This document shows, piece by piece, positions 58,258-64,000 of a stretch of DNA of 64,000 nt. A model generated the notes under the pieces. The model saw only the letters and a program-made list of their open reading frames with translations, did not search any database and was not told where the DNA came from. Source of the DNA: Linnemannia schmuckeri (lineage: Eukaryota > Mortierellomycota > Mortierellomycetes > Mortierellales > Mortierellaceae); the NCBI GenBank assembly GCA_029449235.1, contig JANATG010000019.1:1240001-1304000 (forward strand), written 5' to 3'. Position 1 is the first letter of the stretch; each line of letters starts with the position of its first letter. The position numbers were made by a program, and so were the translations under genes.

Positions 58258-58763
58258 GATCTGTGCTTTGTCTTCCTTGTTCACTTCGCAACCCTTTACC
58301 CCGGGTTACGATGACCTTTTCTTGTTCCTTTCTTTTTTGTTCGTGTTTCTATTTCATACACTCCCCTTTTTAAGCTGCTATCTTTTGTTCCTGGATGTAG
58401 TGCACAATGGGGACAAGACAGAGCAGTATAACAGAAAAAAAAATGTTCCCTTCTCTTTTAATGCTCCTGTTTTACTCTTGCAACTCACTTTTCTCTCTTT
58501 CTTTAAACAACGTCATGTTGAAAACCAAAAGTACACTGCTCCCTGGCGGAAAAAAGAACTTTCGGTATAACATGTGTTTGTTTTAACGAAAAAGGGAGAG
58601 GAAGTTGACGTATGTAAAAACAAAACAATAAAAAAAACTCTTGTCTGGCACAAACCAAGGTTACAGTTTTGAAAGGTGTGAAGGGTATGCTATGATGTCT
58701 GTATTATTGCTTCTTTGCTTTTGGTTGTTTTCTGTGCTTGATCGTCGATCTACGAGAAAAAAT
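58258..58763. other. Convergent 3' intergenic region
   Basis: The LPMO-like gene (plus) and the FAM114-like gene (minus) converge here. The DNA is AT-rich with no gene. Confidence 0.6.
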
Positions 58764-61700
58764 CTATGCCCCATTCAAGATACTGAAAAAGTCTTCTTCC
58801 TCTTTGACGGGTGGGCGTTGCACTGGAGGTGGACGCGGATACATTGAATACGAATGTGGGTTCGAGTTTTGAGACACTGCTCCTCCTCCTCCTGCACTTA
58901 CAGAACTAACTCGGCCTGGGGCTGCCGACGACGGTTGCGAGACAGGTGTCTTAGGTCGAGCACCCATCATCGGTGGACGGGGTTGTCCAATGGCCTGTGT
59001 CGATCTCAATACAGGTGAAGGGGAAAGCCGTGAGGATAATACGCCCTGACCCTGAGAAGTCACTTGTGGTTGGACCGGTCGCAAAGAAGGCGAAGGGGAT
59101 GATCGAGGTTGTCCAGTCTGGCCAGGTTGAGCAGCAGTGGCGGGTCGAAGAGAAGGCGAGAATGAGGGGTGAGGAGGCTGTCCTCCGTACAGTCCAGGTG
59201 ACGGCTTCAATGAAGGAGAGGGGGAAGGGGATTGTCGGTTCATGGGCGATATCCTGGATGAAGGCGATATCATAGGCGACATCATAGGCGACATCCTGGG
59301 AGACGGCGATGCCACTCTTTGATCGCTCGATGCCGTTGATGGGCGACGTCCCCCTGCTGTCGTGGCTGTCATTGCTGTTGCTGTTGCTGAGGATGATGTC
59401 GATGTTGGTCTGGAAACAGGGCGAGCCCATGATACAGCTGTCTGAATGCGCTTTGCATCGGCTGGTACGGCAGACCGAGAACGGGGCTTGCGAGCAGTAG
59501 GTATCAACCTGCCATAAGCAACGTCAATCAACAGATCGTTCCGCAACACCTCCAGAACACAGAGGGCTCCCGAATGAATAAAACCAATCGCCTCAACTGT
59601 CTCCGTATCCGTCAACAAAGACTTGATCCTGTCCAAGCCCATCGACAAATCTTCCCAGTCAAGGTTGTCCAAGGGTGTAGTCAATCCTTTGGCAGTCTGC
59701 AGAATAGCATCCAATGACTGTCGGTATTGTCTGGAAATGAATTTAGTTTCCTATATTGTATCGTTGCAAAGGAAGCAGTACGAAGCGTCAGATCGTCGAC
59801 ACACACATATATCGCAATCATTGAATACAATAACCGAAGTAAACTTACTGCAATAAGGCTTCCAATGAGTTGCTGAAGAACCTTTGCCAGTGCCAAAGTC
59901 GTCAACTTTGAGGCATCGTCACCATCGGTGGGAAGCGAGGAGGAGGAGTTGGCAGACTTCTCCGCTACACGAATGTTGAAGTTCTCGCCAAGTCTCAATA
60001 TCTGATCGCATGTCTTGTCTGTGAACTGGGTTAAGGCTCGAAGACCGTCAAAGTAAACCGTTAGCAGCCTCGACTCGAAAAACTTTTTGATCGGTCCCCG
60101 TGCAAAAAAGTCCTTCTCACTTGCTCGTGTCTGATGATTATGCCACTCTAATATTGTAGTTGTTGTCATTATTGCAAAGTTGGTTAATGCGCCTTGTAAG
60201 CTAATGTGGACAACGTTGTTTGTAAGTCATCTATGTGAACAACATCGCACATAGATGTGCGACTCACCTTGCTCAAAGGCATTGACATTATCGGGGATAA
60301 GAGTAGAGAGTTTTCGCGTACAGTTCCTGAGCTGGCGCAAGTGAGTAGTGCCCTGAACTCCCATCTGTTCCAAAAGAGCGACCATCGCGCGAAAGTCTTT
60401 GTGCCCAGCCAAAAGATCGATAGTCGGTTCTTTCACTGCAGAGTCCAAAGCCTGCGGTTCCAAAAGCTGTTCCAAATCATCTAACTGACCAACATTAAGG
60501 AAATCTGGTCGAGAGATCGTGATAACATTCACACGCGCTGAGGCTGCAGATGCTAAAGATCTGAGTGATACGAGGTGGGCTTGTCCTGACGCCTCAAACA
60601 TGGTGGCAATATTCATCCTGGGCGGGATCTACGACAAACCAAAGAACGGAGGAAAATATGTTGTCAGCATACTAGTATATTCTAAGTCCATTTTCCAGAG
60701 CAAATAATGCATGGTGTTTGTTTAGTACCTTGAAGGAGTTTTGTTCGTCGTACACTTCGGACCCGCTCGCTCCTCCTTGTCCGTGTGAAAGATGACCAGC
60801 ACGTCTCTATCAGCATTATTATAAGAGAGTTTGTTAGTCGCTATTCAAACCAGGGTTCAAGAACTAAAAGCAGGTCTACAGTGCACATGTCCACATACCA
60901 CATCAGAAATAACATCGACTGCTCTCTTGCCAAGAATCTCTAAGGCTCCAAGACCAGTGCTGACAACATTGCCACCCACAGCCTCCAAAGTCGGGTTGGA
61001 CAGCGTCAGACGATCCGTTTTCTCTGAAACCTCCTTTACGCTATCAGTAGACTCCTGACGCTGAGGTGTGCCCCATGCCGGAGATGCACTTCTTGGATAC
61101 TGAAAGTCCAAACCCGATCCGTTCTTTTGCTGTTGAGACTGCCCAACCTGGGTGACCTTCCTGTGAACACCAAGAACGGCACTGCCGATGGCATTCGATG
61201 CGAAATCAAGTGTCGAAAATATTGCCTCCGCTGGCCGCAACTATTAGAAGTGAGGAGATGTTTAGATGTAAGTGAAAAACACCGGTCTCCGATGACATCG
61301 TCCAACAGTATCGACACAATATGACCCTGGCCTTACATCGGTGGAGGGTCTCAGGTGAGAGGATAATTCCGTGTGAGATGAATCGGTGGATTGCGGCATT
61401 GAGAGGCTGTTGGCCGTGCGAGATCCTTGACCCAAAGTGAGGTTTCCAGACCGAGGAACCCCAAACAAATCCTTCACATTCCTGCCTGACTCTGTTAAAG
61501 ACTGGCTATCTCGGCTTTGTAGATGGAATGCATCCTGCTGATGAGCAGCTTGCTGGGTCTGGAAACCAAAGCCTGTCTTCTCCTGGGGTTTATCCAAAGG
61601 TGGCGACATGGTCGATTGTGTCGGTAAGATCGGTTGCTTAACTGCGGATGATGGCTCTGTCGTAGGTTCAGCCTTATGGATAACCGCTTGATCATCCCAA

Positions 61701-63109
61701 TCATCACCCCAAGCGTCATCATCACCCCAGGCGTCGGCTGAAACGTCAACTGCATCCTCGTTGTATGCTAACTTGCTCTGTGAGTGACCGCCGTAGGATA
61801 CACCATTTTTGCTGAGACCTGAGGCTGACCGTGCCAAGGGTGGGCTGGGTTGCCTTGGCGACTGGGTTGACTGCAGCAGATCAGATATGTCGTCCTTGCG
61901 GAGCTCCTTCTTTGGCTGAGGAAAAAGTGACGAGCTACTTGTGTTGTTGCTAGGCAATTGCGACACGAAGTCGTTGTAGCGAAGACCATGCTGCTGGTTT
62001 TGATGCTTTTGTAGTAGTTGCTGTTGTTGCTGGTTTATCGGTTGCTGTTTCTGACGTTCCCGCTCATACTCGTACTGTGGATCAAGAGACTCATACACCT
62101 TGTCAATCTGTTCATTTGCCACGTTGCGAATACCCTGACCTGTGAAACGGAGAAAAAACATATTAGAGACTGAGATAGAGGGTGATGACATATCAATTAC
62201 ATGCATTCTTGCACGATTACGCTACTTACCGATGGTGTGCGCTTTGGAGACAACCACATTGGGGTTCTCAATGACCTCACTGACAGTGCTCACAGCGGTG
62301 TTAATCCAAGAACCAAGAGATCCCCAGCCACGCCCTGCTTCTTGCTGCTGCTTGTTTCTAGTTGCAATAGAAGGATCGGATTGCCTTGACCCGCCTTGTT
62401 GCTGGTAATGCGATTGGTTAGATCCAAAGAATTGTTGTTGGTGCTGTTGCTGGAGTCGAGGAGGTTGCTGTTGCTGTGTGCCTGACAATGAGGGGGTTAA
62501 TGGAGGTTTGGTCGACAAGGAAGGTGAAGGAGGTTGATAAGGGGGATTTGAGGTCGAAAATTGTTTAGGATAGCTCGGAGTCGATGTAGGAGACGATGTA
62601 AGCCTCTGTGGATCGTCAGGTCGCTTTTGAGAAAAGACACGCTCTTGCACGCGGGCTGGCATGTGGGTAGAGGGAGTGTCGATTGAAGAGTGGAGCGAAG
62701 GCACTGCAGGACCAGTTGCCATCCTGTCATTGAATGACATGGTATTCAGTCTAGGCGATACATCTGATTGCACGTCGTTTTGGTGCGAGTTGGAGTTGAT
62801 GGACAACCGCGGTTCCTGTTGCTGTGTTTCTAGCTGCCGTTGCACTTGTTTCGCTGGCTGTTGCTGCTGGGTTTGTTGTTGTGGTTGAGGTGATGGCACC
62901 TGTTGTGTTGGTTGCAATAGTGCCGACAGCTGCTGGACCGCAGCATGCTGAGCTGGTTCCTGAAGCGGAGCCAAGACCTTGGCAGCAGGGATGTTCGAGA
63001 AAGAGTCGCGTTCCTGTTCGTCCTCCTGCTCGCCTTCGGATGCACTTTCAAAGTCATCGTCAGAGCCGTCGTCATCGGACAAGACGGGTGGATGTGGGTC
63101 GGGAGTCAT
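58764..63109 (-). CDS. FAM114/DUF719 (NOXP20-like) protein, 7 exons, 1249 aa
   Basis: Exons are 63109-62230, 62139-61337, 61240-60899, 60806-60729, 60628-60268, 60147-59849 and 59750-58764; every junction keeps phase. The first 240 residues are Gln/Ser/Pro-rich and disordered with an acidic start. A segment typical of FAM114 follows (WGSLGSWINTAVSTVSEVIE, then TIGKGIRNVA in many relatives, here TIGQGIRNVA). Another disordered Gln-rich stretch includes tandem AWGDD units. The core DUF719 part is in exons 3-6 (AIFSTLDFASNAIGSAVLG, then GLGALEILGKRAVDVISDV). The C-terminal 220 residues are Ser/Pro-rich with PSPS repeats (MSPMMSPMISPSSRISPM) and end in KEEEDFFSILNGA. Animal FAM114A1/A2 are Golgi-associated Rab2 effectors; the fungal role is not known. 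The protein is about twice the length of animal homologs because of the disordered parts. Confidence 0.85.
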
Positions 63110-63517
63110 TTTGCGCTTCAGCCTTGGAAGGGGGGATGAAGAAGAGCAGAGTACGAAGGTAAAGTAAAGGTAAATGTTGAGAGCTCTCCCCCTTGGTAAT
63201 TTTTACCCATGGTGTCATGTGACTGTTGGCAATCAAAGAAGCGTCAAAAAGACTAAGGAACGCCACCACTTTTTGCAGAGACAAGACGGTGGCAAAAACA
63301 ACGCACAACCCTGTCTCTCTGTTGGCTCTTCCTCAACCGGCTCACTCTCTCTTGCTCGCCAGCAGGATTACTCGACTAACAGCGAGTCCGCACGAAAGAA
63401 AGTCATTCATCACCCACGCAACAAGCAACCAACAAACAACCAATTTTGCCCGGGAATCACAGCCAAGAACAGATTTACACTCGCCAGAATCAACCTACAA
63501 AAAAAAAAAAAGGCAAC
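63110..63517. other. Divergent promoter region
   Basis: This lies between the FAM114-like and CUE-domain genes, which are transcribed apart from here. Short open frames overlap both starts; there is no separate gene. Confidence 0.6.
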
Positions 63518-64000
63518 ATGGACACACTGGCGATGCTATTTCCCTACCATAGTCGAACCCAGCTTCAAGAGCACCTGGAAAAGGCAGGAGGAGCTGTTGA
63601 ACAGGCTGTAGAAGCATTATTCGATGTACCTGCGCCAACCGCCCATGTACCTACAGCTCCGTCACGCCAATCCAGTGTCCAAGACCTTACTCGGATAAAT
63701 TCTCATATCCACACCAACACCGCCAAACGACAAAAGCAGGCACTCACTCCCGTTTCGAAGGGAGTGGTTGACCTGACATGGTCTGATGAGGATGACATGG
63801 ATTTTAACAAGGACTGTAATGGAGGATCACTCCAACAAACGTCAAAGGCGACTATCGAAATTGAGGACGACGCCTTTGACTTCGATGACTTTCCTCGCCC
63901 CCAGTCTTCGACACTCAGCGCAGGAGGTTCCAACATGCCAAGCTTCGAGGATTTTCATAAACAGGAGCAAAAGAGAATCGAGGACAAACGACTCAAGGAG
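63518..64000 (+). CDS. CUE-domain protein, 5' part only (runs off the window)
   Basis: The ATG at 63518 opens a frame that stays open for 161 codons to the window edge. Residues 1-38 fit a CUE or UBA-like ubiquitin-binding helical bundle (MDTLAMLFPYHSRTQLQEHL, then AGGAVEQAVEALFDVPAP), with the Met-Phe-Pro-type motif present as LFP. The following part is acidic and disordered (VVDLTWSDEDDMDF, then FDFDDFPRPQSS) and could hold SUMO-interacting-like VDLT sequence. Near the edge the sequence becomes charged and helical (FEDFHKQEQKRIEDKRLKE). The rest of the gene, and so its enzymatic class if any, lies outside. A RING-type ubiquitin ligase is one possibility, not shown here. Confidence 0.7.
   Translation, partial: MDTLAMLFPYHSRTQLQEHLEKAGGAVEQAVEALFDVPAPTAHVPTAPSRQSSVQDLTRINSHIHTNTAKRQKQALTPVSKGVVDLTWSDEDDMDFNKDCNGGSLQQTSKATIEIEDDAFDFDDFPRPQSSTLSAGGSNMPSFEDFHKQEQKRIEDKRLKE

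Noticed and set aside
1..64000. CRISPR array, operon or bacterial regulatory elements
   Set aside because: The DNA is intron-containing eukaryotic sequence; no spaced direct repeats of CRISPR type are present.

Overview
The window is eukaryotic nuclear DNA, almost certainly from a filamentous fungus. Genes carry short spliceosomal introns (mostly 75-180 nt, a few 380-780 nt). The introns have GT(A/G)AGT-like donors, TAG/CAG acceptors and a recurrent CTAAC branch site, often followed by very long T tracts. Gene spacing, Ser/Thr/Gln-rich disordered proteins and the gene set (Stealth phosphotransferase, Far10/SLMAP-like STRIPAK subunit, LPMO-like secreted protein, prephenate dehydratase) fit an early-diverging fungus of the Mortierellaceae type. 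That assignment is an inference; no rDNA or marker gene is present. All exon models below were joined by hand from reading frames and splice signals.

Layout. 0.2-4.7 kb: a DPH6-like ATP-pyrophosphatase and a five-exon disordered protein with a GC-AG intron. 5.6-7.8 kb: a broken copy, then an intact copy, of a small secreted protein. 8.2-11.8 kb: AFG2/SPATA5 AAA-ATPase (10 exons). 12.1-14.8 kb, minus: UNC93-like MFS transporter with a long disordered tail. 14.8-17.75 kb: gene-free, simple-sequence-rich DNA. 17.8-22.0 kb: SLMAP/Far10-like FHA protein (7 exons). 22.0-28.2 kb: decayed minus-strand genes with introns still visible, in-frame stops and frameshifts. 29.8-35.2 kb: a tandem pair of three-exon single-pass membrane proteins with fragments of the same family around them. 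36.8-41.1 kb, minus: a 1339-aa disordered protein.

41.8-53.5 kb is a dense block of conserved housekeeping genes: prephenate dehydratase (plus), F-box/WD40 protein (minus), Stealth-family phosphotransferase (minus), METTL22-like methyltransferase, YjbQ/UPF0047 protein and L-2-hydroxyglutarate dehydrogenase (all plus). 53.5-56.2 kb is gene-free. 56.3-58.3 kb: LPMO-like secreted protein whose predicted mature N-terminus is histidine. 58.8-63.1 kb, minus: FAM114/DUF719 protein (7 exons). 63.5 kb to the edge: the start of a CUE-domain protein.

The genes do not form one pathway. The conserved ones cover translation and ribosome maturation (DPH6-like, AFG2), amino-acid and metabolite-repair enzymes (PHA2, L2HGDH), signalling scaffolds (STRIPAK, F-box) and the secretory or cell-surface system (Stealth, LPMO-like, tandem membrane proteins, FAM114). 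The least ordinary material is the accessory DNA: the degraded block at 22.9-28.2 kb, the secreted-protein pseudogene, and the tandem membrane-protein array with its fragments.
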